A stretch of DNA of 64,000 bases from Butyrivibrio sp. NC2002 (GTDB lineage Bacteria > Bacillota > Clostridia > Lachnospirales > Lachnospiraceae), in NCBI RefSeq assembly GCF_000702265.1, contig NZ_JNKZ01000004.1, forward strand, positions 186,001 to 250,000, read 5' to 3'. Position 1 is the first letter of the stretch. Each line of letters opens with the position of its first letter. Below, piece by piece: positions 33,769-42,933 of the stretch. The notes under the pieces are model-generated. The model saw nothing but the letters and a program-made list of their open reading frames with translations. It searched no databases and had not been told where the DNA came from. A program made the translations under genes and the position numbers.

Positions 33769-34908
33769 TCAATAAGCGCCTCTTTGACTAAAAATCTCCA
33801 TCACAGTCTTAAATATAATCTTCATATCCATCCACAGGCTCCAATTGTCGATATAATCCACATCCATCTCAACAACTTCATTAAAATCAGTGATAGTACT
33901 TCTTCCGCATGTCTGCCACATTCCTGTAATGCCGGGTTTAATGCTGATTCTGCGCCACTGACTTGCAGAATATTTTTCAACTTCATCCAGCGTCGGAGGT
34001 CTTGTTCCCACAAAACTCATAGATCCCCTCAGAACATTAAAAAACTGCGGCAGCTCATCTATACTGGTTTTCCTGATAAATCTGCCAACCCTTGTTATTC
34101 TGGGATCGTCCTTAAGCTTGAACATCATACCATCCGCAACTTCGTTAAGCTGTATCAGATCATCCTTCTTTTCCTCGGCATCCACATACATACTTCTGAA
34201 CTTCCAGATTTTAAAATGTCTGCCGTTTTTACCCACTCTGACCTGCTTAAATAAAACAGGGCCCGGTGAATCAAGCTTAATTGCTATAGCGGTAATAAGC
34301 ATAACCGGAGATGTCACCATAATACCGATAACCGAAAAAACAATGTCAAATATCCGCTTAAATGCTGCCTCCCAGGTGTTCATACACACTGTATGGTATG
34401 TCAAAAGAGAGTATGTACCTATACTGGTATTAAAAATAGAAGCTTCCCTTTTGTTGTATATATCCATAACAACTCTACAGGTAATTCCCATCTCCACGCA
34501 CAAATCAATATATCTCTGAATAATTGCAGCATCCATATTGCTTTTTTGCATGAAGAAGACCTGGTCGATGTTGTATTCCCTTATAATCTCCTCAAGATTT
34601 GAAATACTTCCTATATATTCTATAGACTCATCATCATCGTCATAACTTACAAAGCCAATTTCATTAATTAAAATAGATGTTTTATTCAAGAAATACCTGT
34701 ATTTTTCGTAGGATTTCTTGCTTCCCACATAAACGCATCTGGGTACATGCTTCCTATTAATTATCCTGTCGATCATATTAGAAAAAATGAGCACCTCCAA
34801 TATCATTATCAGATACGAAGTGATCATGAATCCAAGTAAAAATCTAACATCTGCTATTAACTTGTTTCTCGCCCATATAGCAAAATTTCTGATTGCTGTT
34901 TTATTCAT
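33769..34908 (-). CDS. undecaprenyl-phosphate sugar transferase with swapped N-terminus
   Basis: From residue about 180 on it is a WcaJ/polyprenyl-glycosylphosphotransferase: FKRIFDIVFSVIGIMVTSPV, KLDSPGPVLFKQVRVGKNG, FKIWKFRSMYVDAE, TRVGRFIRKTSIDELPQFFN, SFVGTRPPT. A central nucleotide-binding-like part precedes it. The first 21 residues, MNKTAIRNFAIWARNKLIADV, instead look like the start of a BREX PglX methylase; the usual first membrane helices are missing. It may still work because the catalytic half is complete. Confidence 0.82.
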   Translation of the reverse strand: MNKTAIRNFAIWARNKLIADVRFLLGFMITSYLIMILEVLIFSNMIDRIINRKHVPRCVYVGSKKSYEKYRYFLNKTSILINEIGFVSYDDDDESIEYIGSISNLEEIIREYNIDQVFFMQKSNMDAAIIQRYIDLCVEMGITCRVVMDIYNKREASIFNTSIGTYSLLTYHTVCMNTWEAAFKRIFDIVFSVIGIMVTSPVMLITAIAIKLDSPGPVLFKQVRVGKNGRHFKIWKFRSMYVDAEEKKDDLIQLNEVADGMMFKLKDDPRITRVGRFIRKTSIDELPQFFNVLRGSMSFVGTRPPTLDEVEKYSASQWRRISIKPGITGMWQTCGRSTITDFNEVVEMDVDYIDNWSLWMDMKIIFKTVMEIFSQRGAY

Positions 34909-35053
34909 GTATTACGTCGACTCTTTTTATTGGTTGAATTTTGGTTTTTGAAAATCATTTAAACAATGTTTAAAAGCCTTTATTTCTGCCGTTTTTTCAT
35001 AATTCTTGGTTAAAAGCTTGGTTAAATTATTGGTTGAATGAAATATAAATCGT

Positions 35054-36760
35054 TTATTTAACCAAGATCCATGATGACCTCTGCTGGTTATCAGAATCTG
35101 TTGTGATAATACCTGCTGTTCTCAACGAGGTAAGCAGATTTCTTATCTTTGACTCTTTTTGCTTATCATCTAATCCTTCTGGTAATTTATCCCATAGCAA
35201 AGTCTTGATATCTTTTTTCTTAGCCTTTTTCCATTGCTTCAAGTATTCTACAATCATATCTTTGTAATACTGATCATCAAAGGCCTTTTGCTTAATATAC
35301 TCCGCTTCTTGCTCTGTGCTCTTTGCAACTGAGGCTGAAATATACAAATTATTCGATCTTCCTTCTATGAGTTTTAGCTTTCTCAAATATTTCACGCCTT
35401 CTTTTGGAAGCTCATGTTTTTTCTGAACTTGATCAAGCAAAAATACTGTCTGTAAATCCAAATCCTGATTATCATAAAGTACATGCATATAGTTATCATC
35501 AAGGGATTTACCATAAATACTTACAGATACTTGATTCCTGTTAGATAAATCATAGTCTGGCATTGGGAAATATCTTTCTTGCTGTATTCTGAATACCCTT
35601 CTAATACCCATTGCCTGCGAATCTATCATGTTCAACTTAACCATTGTTTCCGCTAAAAGTTGGTTTCTATAGAATGGCGGATTATAGCTTGGCTCAAGTA
35701 CTGGCTCGATTGCTCCCGGAAGGAATGAACCTGGATTTATCAGCATAAGCTTATCCTCAAACTCATTCAAAATGATTCTTCCTCCAATAGTATATTCAGA
35801 ATGTGCTATACAATTGTTCAAAAGTTCACGTAGTAACCACATATCATACTGAGTTGTCTCCATTGGAAAGAGCGTCATTTGATTTGGCATGTATCTATAT
35901 GTAAGGTTTCGTATTCTACCAAACAATCTGTCGCTCAGCGTAATATATGGAATCTTAAATATCTCATAATCGCTAATATCATTCTTTGAATTGTACAAAC
36001 GCCAAGCCGCTTCTGGTGCAGATGCAAATAAATAATCTTTATCTTCATTTCCTAAAAGTAACATTGCAGCATTTGTAATCTTGCCATTGATAATAAGCTT
36101 TAATTTTGTAAGAAACTCTTCGTCGCTCATACCATCAACTTCTTTAGAGATATGAGGTTTTCCCATCTTTTCTTTATATTTTTGGCGTGCTAGGACAATT
36201 GCTTCTTTATCTAAGTCATCAATTGTGGCATCTTCTAGGATTTGTTTTGACCAGTCTTTCTTTTCCTGTCCACGTATTCTGTCAAATTCATCACTAGAAA
36301 GCGGTCCTAACGACTCTCCATCTCTCCCATAATAATGTCCTTTCCATGCAGTAGGTATTCCTGTCTCAGCTGCAGGTATCTGGAACATTATTACCCTACG
36401 GTTTTCGCCCTCTACTTCTACATTCAGCTCAAAAATATCAATAAATGAGAGATTTCCTGTAGTATTCTGAGCAATCTCTAATTTAATCGCATCTAGACCT
36501 TTTGTATCTCTATAATTCGAGCCAACTACCACCCTATCTTTATTTCTAACACCAAATATAAGCCAGCCATACTGCAGTGATTTTAAGTTTGCCTCGTTAC
36601 TAATTGCAGAAAAATACTCTCCAATTTTGTTTTTATCATAATCATTAGTAGCTTCTTTAAATTCAACTACCTCATGCTCCCAATTATTAATAAGCTTTCG
36701 AAGCACATGCTTTAAATCTTCTTTATTTGTATTTTCCTGTAATTCGTAGAATTCTGACAT
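35054..36760 (-). CDS. AlbA_2/Schlafen-like ATP-binding protein
   Basis: A 568-residue protein with an N-terminal AlbA_2 domain (HEVVEFKEATND, then LQYGWLIFGVRNKDRVVVGS), a GHKL-type ATP-binding region around LRELLNNCIAHSEYTIGGRI and LMLINPGSFLPG, and a C-terminal winged helix (IRNLLTSLRTAGIITTDSDN). This architecture is common as a regulator or accessory near BREX pglX genes. It lies 12 bases after a pglX fragment and before a second pglX start, which supports that context. Intact. Confidence 0.82.
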   Translation of the reverse strand: MSEFYELQENTNKEDLKHVLRKLINNWEHEVVEFKEATNDYDKNKIGEYFSAISNEANLKSLQYGWLIFGVRNKDRVVVGSNYRDTKGLDAIKLEIAQNTTGNLSFIDIFELNVEVEGENRRVIMFQIPAAETGIPTAWKGHYYGRDGESLGPLSSDEFDRIRGQEKKDWSKQILEDATIDDLDKEAIVLARQKYKEKMGKPHISKEVDGMSDEEFLTKLKLIINGKITNAAMLLLGNEDKDYLFASAPEAAWRLYNSKNDISDYEIFKIPYITLSDRLFGRIRNLTYRYMPNQMTLFPMETTQYDMWLLRELLNNCIAHSEYTIGGRIILNEFEDKLMLINPGSFLPGAIEPVLEPSYNPPFYRNQLLAETMVKLNMIDSQAMGIRRVFRIQQERYFPMPDYDLSNRNQVSVSIYGKSLDDNYMHVLYDNQDLDLQTVFLLDQVQKKHELPKEGVKYLRKLKLIEGRSNNLYISASVAKSTEQEAEYIKQKAFDDQYYKDMIVEYLKQWKKAKKKDIKTLLWDKLPEGLDDKQKESKIRNLLTSLRTAGIITTDSDNQQRSSWILVK

Positions 36761-36771
36761 TAATTCACCTC

Positions 36772-37316
36772 TTATTTTTTGAAATCCTTAAACTTCTTGT
36801 CATCCATCATGATCGCTTTACTGTCGGCAAGAACTTCATAAAACTTGCCATCAGTTCCAAGCTGTACCTTCTTGTAGTTGTACTTAACACCATCATCAAG
36901 ATCTAGCTCTGTCCTTGCAAGTGCCAAGTGTCCAATCTTTTCATCATAATTACGACACTCTTTGAACTGCTTCTGAAGCTTTTCTTTATGCTTTGTTACA
37001 GCACCCACTTCACGGCTGTTTGTACTGTGATCAATCATATCCTGCATACGTCCAATTTCTGATTCGTATACACGCTGCATTCTATGAAGATAGTCGACAC
37101 GCAAGTTACCGATTGTATCAGCATTATATCTATGAAGATGAATAAGTGCCTTAAATCCGTTCTGCTTTCCACTGTCAAATAGCCATTAGATAGGTCTTTT
37201 ACCTGAGCCAGTAACAGAGTATGTCTGGCAGTGATCCTTAAAGAAATCAGAAACAAAATAATTTCTGATAATCTCTCGTGAAGAATTACCTTTGTTTCCA
37301 AGAGCCTGCGCTATAT
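36772..37316 (-). pseudogene. pglX: pglX (BREX methyltransferase) C-terminal fragment with nonsense codon
   Basis: Frame without start beginning EINIAQALGNKGNSSREIIR and running through FFKDHCQTYSVTGSGKRPI, stop TAA (37,186-37,188), then WLFDSGKQNGFKALIHLHRY, FKECRNYDEKIGHLALART and DLDDGVKYNYKKVQ. The TAA stands where PglX proteins have Tyr (RPIYWLFDSGK), a one-base change. The methylase domain is absent; the fragment follows the XRE gene with no gap. Dead copy. Confidence 0.82.
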
Positions 37317-37547
37317 TTATTTCTCTTCATTTGGTTTTCCTCCATCATCTGGAATCATTTCCATTATGTCGCCAACATCACAGTTGAGGCATTCACAGAT
37401 TCTGGTGATAACATCCATGGAGATATTTTCATTTTTGCCCATCTTGGCAATAGTGTTCGGGCTTGTCTTAACTGCTACAATTAAATCAGTCTTCTTCATG
37501 CCCTTATCAATAAGTAACTTCCATAACTTGTTATAACTAACTTTCAT
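37317..37547 (-). CDS. small XRE (YozG-like) regulator
   Basis: A 76-residue Cro/CI-type helix-turn-helix: YNKLWKLLIDKGMKKTDLIV, then SPNTIAKMGKNENISMDVIT and ICECLNCDVGDIMEMIPD. Proteins of this kind regulate restriction or BREX loci. Its stop touches a pglX fragment, suggesting that the genes originally between them were deleted. Confidence 0.85.
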   Translation of the reverse strand: MKVSYNKLWKLLIDKGMKKTDLIVAVKTSPNTIAKMGKNENISMDVITRICECLNCDVGDIMEMIPDDGGKPNEEK

Positions 37548-37734
37548 CCTTATTTTCCTCTTAAATATAAAATCAGCAACATACTAATTTTACCATAGTT
37601 GTAGCAATCAAGGAATATAAAATATATAGAAAGTTATATTAATTATATTTTAGCTAGAATCCATTCCCACACTTACTATTATGCATATCTACTGTCCATT
37701 AAAACGGACTTGCAACAAAGCTTTTTACAAATAA

Positions 37735-37768
37735 AAATAAGTGCAGCTCCGAAGAGTTGCACTTATTT
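37735..37768. terminator. hairpin terminator
   Basis: Stem AAATAAGTGCAGCTC / GAGTTGCACTTATTT with one wobble pair; T-rich on the minus side. It ends the transcript from the esterase fragment. Confidence 0.8.
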
Positions 37769-37811
37769 GCTAAATCTAATATTTTTCATCTACAAGGAAT
37801 AATTTGATTCT

Positions 37812-38120
37812 CTATTTAGTCTGTTGGAACAGCCAGTCCATCACGGCTACGCTGCTGTATGCATAGTCAAACGATGCCATGTGGTATGTTGCTCCTCCAC
37901 CAGCGCCTCCGCCGTTGCCACCATTTCCTCTCGTCATCCCTTCTGGTTTTTCACCAGACATTTCAGATGATGCTGTTTCCCCTTCGAGCATTTCCGGCTT
38001 TTCAGAATTACCTTCGTCCGATTCAGGTCTCGCCATCTCTTCTCCTTCGCCGTTTTCTCCAAATCCGGTATTTCCACTCATAGGAGAATTACCCGAACCT
38101 GCATCTATGGTTCCTGTTCC
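37812..38120 (-). pseudogene. C-terminal fragment of a secreted esterase-like gene
   Basis: A linker rich in Gly, Glu and Pro (GENGEGEEMARPESDEGN, GNGGNGGGAGGG) leads to THYHMASFDYAYS-like sequence YHMASFDYAYSSVAVMDWLF. The last part resembles the end of alpha/beta-hydrolase esterases, with the catalytic His in YHM. The frame has no start and begins inside the end of the upstream gene. A partial secreted polysaccharide esterase is the best guess. Confidence 0.5.
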
Positions 38121-38332
38121 TTTTTAAGTCGGGCCTTGGCTTCCTCAACAGATTCTCCTTCATGTGCAAGATATCTTTCAACAAACTTGTCCTCAATCTT
38201 TGTATATCCGCCAACTACAGCATTCTCAATTTTTTTATAGCCGGATACGACTCCATCTGACATGTTATTAAAGCCTTCTGTTACATTTTTTGCGATTTTC
38301 TCATTTGCCTCTACTAATTTGCTTCTGCTCAT
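38105..38332 (-). CDS. small amphipathic helical protein
   Basis: A 75-residue protein with repeated helical pieces: GFNNMSDGVVSGYKKIENAV, VGGYTKIEDKFVERYLAHEG. The two SGYKKIE / GGYTKIE units look like an internal duplication. Similar proteins are frequent in Lachnospiraceae but have no assigned function. The terminal part overlaps the esterase scrap. Confidence 0.65.
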   Translation of the reverse strand: MSRSKLVEANEKIAKNVTEGFNNMSDGVVSGYKKIENAVVGGYTKIEDKFVERYLAHEGESVEEAKARLKKEQEP

Positions 38333-38462
38333 TTTCTCTTTCCTTTCTGTTTACCAAAGTTTTATTATTTGTACACTTGTTTACGTTTTGTGATTTAAAA
38401 TATAATCATTCTGATAGAACTCTTCAATCAACAATTTTTAAACATTTGTTGGGATAATAAAA

Positions 38463-38672
38463 ATGAATGTTGGAATTGGAGAAACTCCTCTTGTCAAATA
38501 CGACACAGAAGATGCTGAAAAGTATTTCCATGGTGAAGACATTATGTATCATATGGAGTTCTTCAGAGGCGGTTTTAACCGCATAGTGAAGATATGGCTT
38601 GATCATGGATGCGACAAGTCTCCGGAAGAAATAGCGCAAATTATCAGTTCAGAGTATCAGGGCAGAAACTAA
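38463..38672 (+). pseudogene. C-terminal fragment of a TetR regulator
   Basis: Encodes YHMEFFRGGFNRIVKIWLDH then CDKSPEEIAQIISSEY, the usual last two helices of TetR_C_7/8-type regulators. The DNA-binding half is missing. It lies ten bases before a membrane protein gene that it probably once regulated. Confidence 0.75.
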
Positions 38673-38681
38673 AGGAGTTTT

Positions 38682-39569
38682 ATGAAAAAAATATTGCAGA
38701 AGCTTTTTATTCCTAAGCCATCCACCGCTATACTTATTTCCATCCCACTGTATGTATTTGTCGGAGCTGTGCTTGCAAAAGAAATCACAGGACCGGTGGC
38801 ATATCTGGCATACTTTCTTTCCTGCTACGCTCTTGTAATAACATGTATTGCTATTGCAAAACTTATCACGTCATGGAAAAAATCTTTCCTTCACAGCAGA
38901 TTTTATTTATGGCTGTCATCACTTCCGATTATTGGAAGCTGGATTACTAACGATGCTATTCGAATAAGGACGGCTCTTTACATTGGGACCTTTATCAACC
39001 TTTTGTATGTAATCCTTAAGATCACAACCGGAACAATATATCATTCTGCATGGCTTATCCTTTTTGGGTTATACTATCTGTTCCTTGCCATCTTAAGATT
39101 GTTCATCATAAGAGCAGACAGAATATATACTGAAAGTAACGACCTTCGCGGAGAGTATAAAACTTACAGATTCTGTGGAATCCAGCTTCTTGTTCTAAAC
39201 ATATTTCTCAGCTTCATAACAGTGATGGCATCAAGACTTGAAGGCACAATTGATTATCCAGGTCTTCTGATATTTGGGATGGCCTTTTATTCTTTTTATG
39301 CAACAATCACAACAGCTGTAAATGCTGTAAGATATCGAGGCCATACTCATCCAATGTTTACCGCAGCCAGGATTTCCAGCTTCACGGCAGCTCTTGTCTC
39401 CATGCTTTCTCTTGAGATTGCAATGACAGCCCGTTTTGGTGCAGAAGATATCAGTTTCCGGAAGCAGATGACCGCACTTACAGGCTTAGGAGTATGCTCT
39501 ATCGTATTGATAATGGCAGTCTCTATGATCATAAAGTCAAGAACCTGGCTTAAACAAAACCACAACTGA
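38682..39569 (+). CDS. multi-pass membrane protein
   Basis: A 295-residue protein with about seven or eight helices, including AILISIPLYVFVGAVLAKEI and SWLILFGLYYLFLA-like stretches. No family signature recognised. Ribosome site AAAGGAG precedes the ATG. The adjoining TetR remnant suggests it once belonged to an inducible export or envelope-stress unit. Confidence 0.65.
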   Translation: MKKILQKLFIPKPSTAILISIPLYVFVGAVLAKEITGPVAYLAYFLSCYALVITCIAIAKLITSWKKSFLHSRFYLWLSSLPIIGSWITNDAIRIRTALYIGTFINLLYVILKITTGTIYHSAWLILFGLYYLFLAILRLFIIRADRIYTESNDLRGEYKTYRFCGIQLLVLNIFLSFITVMASRLEGTIDYPGLLIFGMAFYSFYATITTAVNAVRYRGHTHPMFTAARISSFTAALVSMLSLEIAMTARFGAEDISFRKQMTALTGLGVCSIVLIMAVSMIIKSRTWLKQNHN

Positions 39570-39574
39570 ACTGC

Positions 39575-39889
39575 CTACGCTTCTGTACAAATATGACCTT
39601 TGCCTAGTGTTTTCAGCATTTCCATTGCCTTATCATATGATTCCTTCATTGAAGCCGGATCATTTGTTGCTATTCCTTTGCTTCTTGCTTCTGAAAGCAA
39701 AGCCTTATCATCACTGATAAAAAGAACGCCTGGCTCGCAATCAGCTATAATTCTGGTAGCCTTACCTGCATCTACCCTCTCAACATCTGCATGATGCCGC
39801 TCGCTTAACATGCCAAGCTGCTTTGTAAGAACTTCATCTTCGATTTCTGATATACACAATACAATTTTAGAATACATAATCTGCTCCAT
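39575..39889 (-). CDS. small hypothetical protein, HAD-like core
   Basis: A 104-residue protein: KIVLCISEIEDEVLTKQLGM, then GVLFISDDKALLSEARSKGI. The VLFISDDKALLSEA stretch resembles the D-D-x-A segment of HAD-type folds, but the nucleophile motif is absent. Function unknown. Confidence 0.5.
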   Translation of the reverse strand: MEQIMYSKIVLCISEIEDEVLTKQLGMLSERHHADVERVDAGKATRIIADCEPGVLFISDDKALLSEARSKGIATNDPASMKESYDKAMEMLKTLGKGHICTEA

Positions 39890-39944
39890 GCTCTCACAAT
39901 TGAATACCTATAAATTATCCTTATCACTTCATAGAGGTAGCTGC

Positions 39945-40253
39945 TCACGATTCTTCATCCTCCGTTCCAAGGCCATAGTACAGCATTTCATTGTACCTGG
40001 CGTTTGCTTCCTCTGCAGCCTTTTTGTTATGCCAGCTGTCGATATCACTGCAGATTGCAAGCATCTCATCAACAACAAGCTCTGCTGTTCTCGGCTTCAC
40101 GTTGTATAGATAAGCCAGCATCCTGTCCATAGCCTTAGGACTACCGAGCTGCTTTGCAATCTGTCCCCCAAGCTCTTTTGGGAAACCCAGCTTTACTACT
40201 GCCGATACCAGTTCATCACGCTTTCTGGCCCATTCAATCTGATTCTCTGTCAT
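39945..40253 (-). CDS. small helical hypothetical protein
   Basis: A 102-residue helical protein: KRDELVSAVVKLGFPKELGG, IAKQLGSPKAMDRMLAYLYN, and RTAELVVDEMLAICSDI. Its ATG overlaps the stop of the upstream cysteine-rich gene by four bases, so the two are coupled. Family known only as hypothetical in Lachnospiraceae. Confidence 0.65.
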   Translation of the reverse strand: MTENQIEWARKRDELVSAVVKLGFPKELGGQIAKQLGSPKAMDRMLAYLYNVKPRTAELVVDEMLAICSDIDSWHNKKAAEEANARYNEMLYYGLGTEDEES

Positions 40254-40483
40254 CTTTTATACCCACAGTCCGACTTTTCAGGTCCATCTACTCCGGATTC
40301 ATAGTGTGCCCTGAATTCCATATTTATCTCACGGATTTCCTTCTTACCATCAATATAGTCCTGGTACATATCAGCAAGCCCTGACATACACCCATCACAT
40401 GAACCGCTTATATTTCCTATAGACTCTGCAACTATCTGCTCACGCTCTTCTCGCGTTGTATCTTTTATCAAAATTGATCCCAT
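40250..40483 (-). CDS. small cysteine-containing protein, paralogue of 4,632 gene
   Basis: A 77-residue protein, MGSILIKDTTREEREQIVAE then SGSCDGCMSGLADMYQDYID and GKKEIREINMEF. It shares start and tail with the product of 4,632-4,853 but keeps a single CxxC. It lies downstream of thpR by two bases and upstream-coupled to the 39,945 gene. Confidence 0.65.
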   Translation of the reverse strand: MGSILIKDTTREEREQIVAESIGNISGSCDGCMSGLADMYQDYIDGKKEIREINMEFRAHYESGVDGPEKSDCGYKR

Positions 40484-40484
40484 A

Positions 40485-40997
40485 TTAAAATGCCCTCACA
40501 TATCCAATCTCTGTATATATCATTCCATGCTTCCCACGCTCTGATTTCATAAGAGAAATTCCATTTACCCTCATCGGATCACTCTCCTGAAACTGTGGTA
40601 AAAAAGCCTTGTCTTTTGTACAGTCAGCTTTTCGTATAAGCGTGACATGAGGCATGAACTTCTTTCGATCAAACGGAATCTCTTCATCCAAAAGAGCACT
40701 TCTGAGCCGTTTGACATAATCTCTTAATTTTTCGTTTTCTTCAAAATCCGCAAAGAACATATCCTTAAATGGCCTGTAACCACTAAGTTTCACAGAAAAT
40801 GATCTGAGCGGGACTTTCTTCATGACTTCTTCTATCTGCTCCGGATCATCATACTCTCCAATGAAAGCCAATGTCATGTGCAGGTTCTCACGAGAAGTAT
40901 AGTTACCCTTGACTCCACTTCTTGTCAGGTCATCCTGGATCTCATTAAGAGAATCCAGCATATTTTCATCAAAACAGATTGCTATGAATAGTCTCAT
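40485..40997 (-). CDS. thpR: RNA 2',3'-cyclic phosphodiesterase
   Basis: A 170-residue 2H-fold enzyme with both HxTx motifs: HMTL (40-43) and HVTL (117-120). The N-terminus MRLFIAICFDENMLDSLNEI is typical. It opens 2',3'-cyclic RNA ends and links to tRNA repair. It leads a likely operon of three genes (thpR, cysteine-rich protein, 39,945 gene). Confidence 0.92.
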   Translation of the reverse strand: MRLFIAICFDENMLDSLNEIQDDLTRSGVKGNYTSRENLHMTLAFIGEYDDPEQIEEVMKKVPLRSFSVKLSGYRPFKDMFFADFEENEKLRDYVKRLRSALLDEEIPFDRKKFMPHVTLIRKADCTKDKAFLPQFQESDPMRVNGISLMKSERGKHGMIYTEIGYVRAF

Positions 40998-41067
40998 CTA
41001 TGGCTATCTCCTTGATCATAAAAAATCATGATTACACCAACAACGGTCTGAAAACATTTTCCTATAA

Positions 41068-41784
41068 TCAATGACCATGTGGGACTTTATCAAGCAAACC
41101 TTTTTCATAAGATAGATCTGCATGAAACAGCCCGATAAATATTAAGAGCAGAATGACTGCGCTTCCCCAGATTGATCTGTACTGAAAGTATCTGCACGCA
41201 ACAGTAGAAATAACAGCACCACCCATAAAAAACAAGATGAGTCTGCCATGTGTTTTCACTCTCTCAGCATATTTACTCTCATGGTGCCGTACATACTTTG
41301 CCAGGAAGTGCCCCACCTGCCTGATATGATTTGTGACAAATGTTGTCGCTGCGGGTACTCCCTGTACCTGTCTAAAAGTGTTAAACTGCATAGAGCAGAT
41401 AAAGTTCAAAGCCACCTGACATATCTGATCAGGAGCGTCCCCTGGCAGAAATCCAAGAAGTATCACCACAATGATTTCTATCGCAATGAGGACAGTATCC
41501 CATCTGAGAAAATGATACTTCTTTACACTTTTCCCAAGATACTCCGAAACAAATGCTCCTAGAAAATATGCTCCAATCGGCAGCAATAAATATGCTGCAG
41601 TTCTAAGATCTGCTTTTCCAAGTGCAATGGCGAAAAGTACAACATTAGCCGTCTGAGCATTACAGAATACTCCACCCCTCTGAATGAATGTATATGCCCC
41701 AAACCATCCTGCAGAAGCTATAAGAAGGTCATACACCCATCTTTTTTCACACTCAAGAAACTCTTCTTTCTCTGTGATCTCCAT
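41068..41784 (-). CDS. DUF1275 (YoaK-like) membrane protein
   Basis: A 238-residue protein with six helices. The diagnostic segment GGVFCNAQTANVVLFAIALG (helix 1-2) and NFICSMQFNTFRQVQGVPAA, FVTNHIRQVG fit DUF1275. Function unproven; family members are suspected transporters. A T-poor 290-base gap precedes it. Confidence 0.88.
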   Translation of the reverse strand: MEITEKEEFLECEKRWVYDLLIASAGWFGAYTFIQRGGVFCNAQTANVVLFAIALGKADLRTAAYLLLPIGAYFLGAFVSEYLGKSVKKYHFLRWDTVLIAIEIIVVILLGFLPGDAPDQICQVALNFICSMQFNTFRQVQGVPAATTFVTNHIRQVGHFLAKYVRHHESKYAERVKTHGRLILFFMGGAVISTVACRYFQYRSIWGSAVILLLIFIGLFHADLSYEKGLLDKVPHGH

Positions 41785-42091
41785 TTTTCTTTTTCCCTTA
41801 TATTACTTTTTAAGGCATTTCTGTAGCCACAGTCTATTCTACTATAGTTTAGATTCAATTGCACAATAGATGTTGAACCCAGCTTGGTTGGGAGCTTGAT
41901 AAACTTCTCACCATGACATTGCAGGCAATGCCGGCATGTGAAGATACAATAAATGATGAACTTGCTGCTGAACACATCTCAAGTAAAACAGCTTAATCCG
42001 TCTACACTAAAGCGCAGCCGATGTCTATGAACACCAGCTGCGCCTTTGCTTTACGTTATAAAAGTTTTCTTCTTAGCCATATACAGATAGC
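41785..42091. other. intergenic region with hairpin and possible scrap
   Basis: Holds a hairpin at 42,010-42,046 (AAGCGCAGC / GCTGCGCCTT) after the DUF4342 gene. On the plus strand 41,879-41,995 has a startless frame (LGWELDKLLTMTLQAMPACE ... AEHISSKTA, stop) that may be a gene scrap. Nothing else is convincing. Confidence 0.45.
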
Positions 42092-42481
42092 TTACTTAAT
42101 TTCGTCCGTGGTCCCATCTTTCTTTACCACTTCCAGTCTGCATCCAAGTCCGAATGCTGCAACTGATCCGGCGATCAATGCCCACGGAGCTGCTGCAAGT
42201 CCTATTATACCACCGACTATACCTACATTTACAGGGACACTGAACACAACTTCATTACCTTTCTTGATCTGTACTCTGTCCACGTTGCCCTCTTCAACTT
42301 TCTTTTTAAGCTTATCCATTGCCTCTTTGATATCCTCACTGATATCTTTTGTATCAGGCTGAATGAGCTTAATTGCAGCATCGGGATCTCCGTCTGTCTT
42401 TAACAGTGCTTCTTTTGCAGCTTTATACTCAACCCCTGTCTGTTCCATTACCTTTTCAATTGCTTCTAATGTGATATTCAT
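42092..42481 (-). CDS. DUF4342 protein with UBA-like start
   Basis: Residues 1-40 look like a UBA/TS-N three-helix unit (EKVMEQTGVEYKAAKEALLK, then DGDPDAAI). The rest is DUF4342: RVQIKKGNEVVFSVPVNVGI, a Gly/Ala-rich membrane-like GIIGLAAAPWALIAGS, and a basic tail. The start at 42,481 (MNITLEA) is preceded by GGAGAG. The small membrane protein gene lies just upstream; this pairing may be functional because the family sits on the membrane side. Confidence 0.8.
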   Translation of the reverse strand: MNITLEAIEKVMEQTGVEYKAAKEALLKTDGDPDAAIKLIQPDTKDISEDIKEAMDKLKKKVEEGNVDRVQIKKGNEVVFSVPVNVGIVGGIIGLAAAPWALIAGSVAAFGLGCRLEVVKKDGTTDEIK

Positions 42482-42506
42482 GATATTCTCTCCTTTCATC
42501 ATGTAC

Positions 42507-42719
42507 TCATGCACGGCTGAAAAGACTTACCAACCCTACGATTACAAGTATCGGAAGTGCAATATATATTAACCCGCCAAACAGCATTATCATCAATATC
42601 GCAGGCAGGAATACGATATACAGCATCACCTTCATGATGCTCCAGGATGCCCTGAATGCGAATCCTATAAGTTTTCCAAATATACCGAAAAATAAAATCA
42701 TAAACAACAATGTCATCAT
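42507..42719 (-). CDS. small two-helix membrane protein, paralogue of 19,099 gene
   Basis: A 70-residue protein with the core GKLIGFAFRASWSIMKVMLY between hydrophobic runs, as in the 19,099 gene. The start at 42,719 (MMTLLFM) is preferred; GTGAGCG(T) leads in. It lies 25 bases upstream of DUF4342. Confidence 0.65.
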   Translation of the reverse strand: MMTLLFMILFFGIFGKLIGFAFRASWSIMKVMLYIVFLPAILMIMLFGGLIYIALPILVIVGLVSLFSRA

Positions 42720-42933
42720 AACGCTCACCTCTTTCACAACATCCTCATCAGCAGTTACATCTCTTTTCTATCCATCGGTTTTTCCACTTTCTATCTGTTT
42801 ACAAACTTTTATATTTTTCTGTTGATGATATCATTATAGATGTGCCCGTTCTTAGTTTACATAATAACTTCAGTGATATCAGAACGGTTATTTCACATTT
42901 TCAGCAAAATAAAAAGGAGAGCATCATGTCAAC

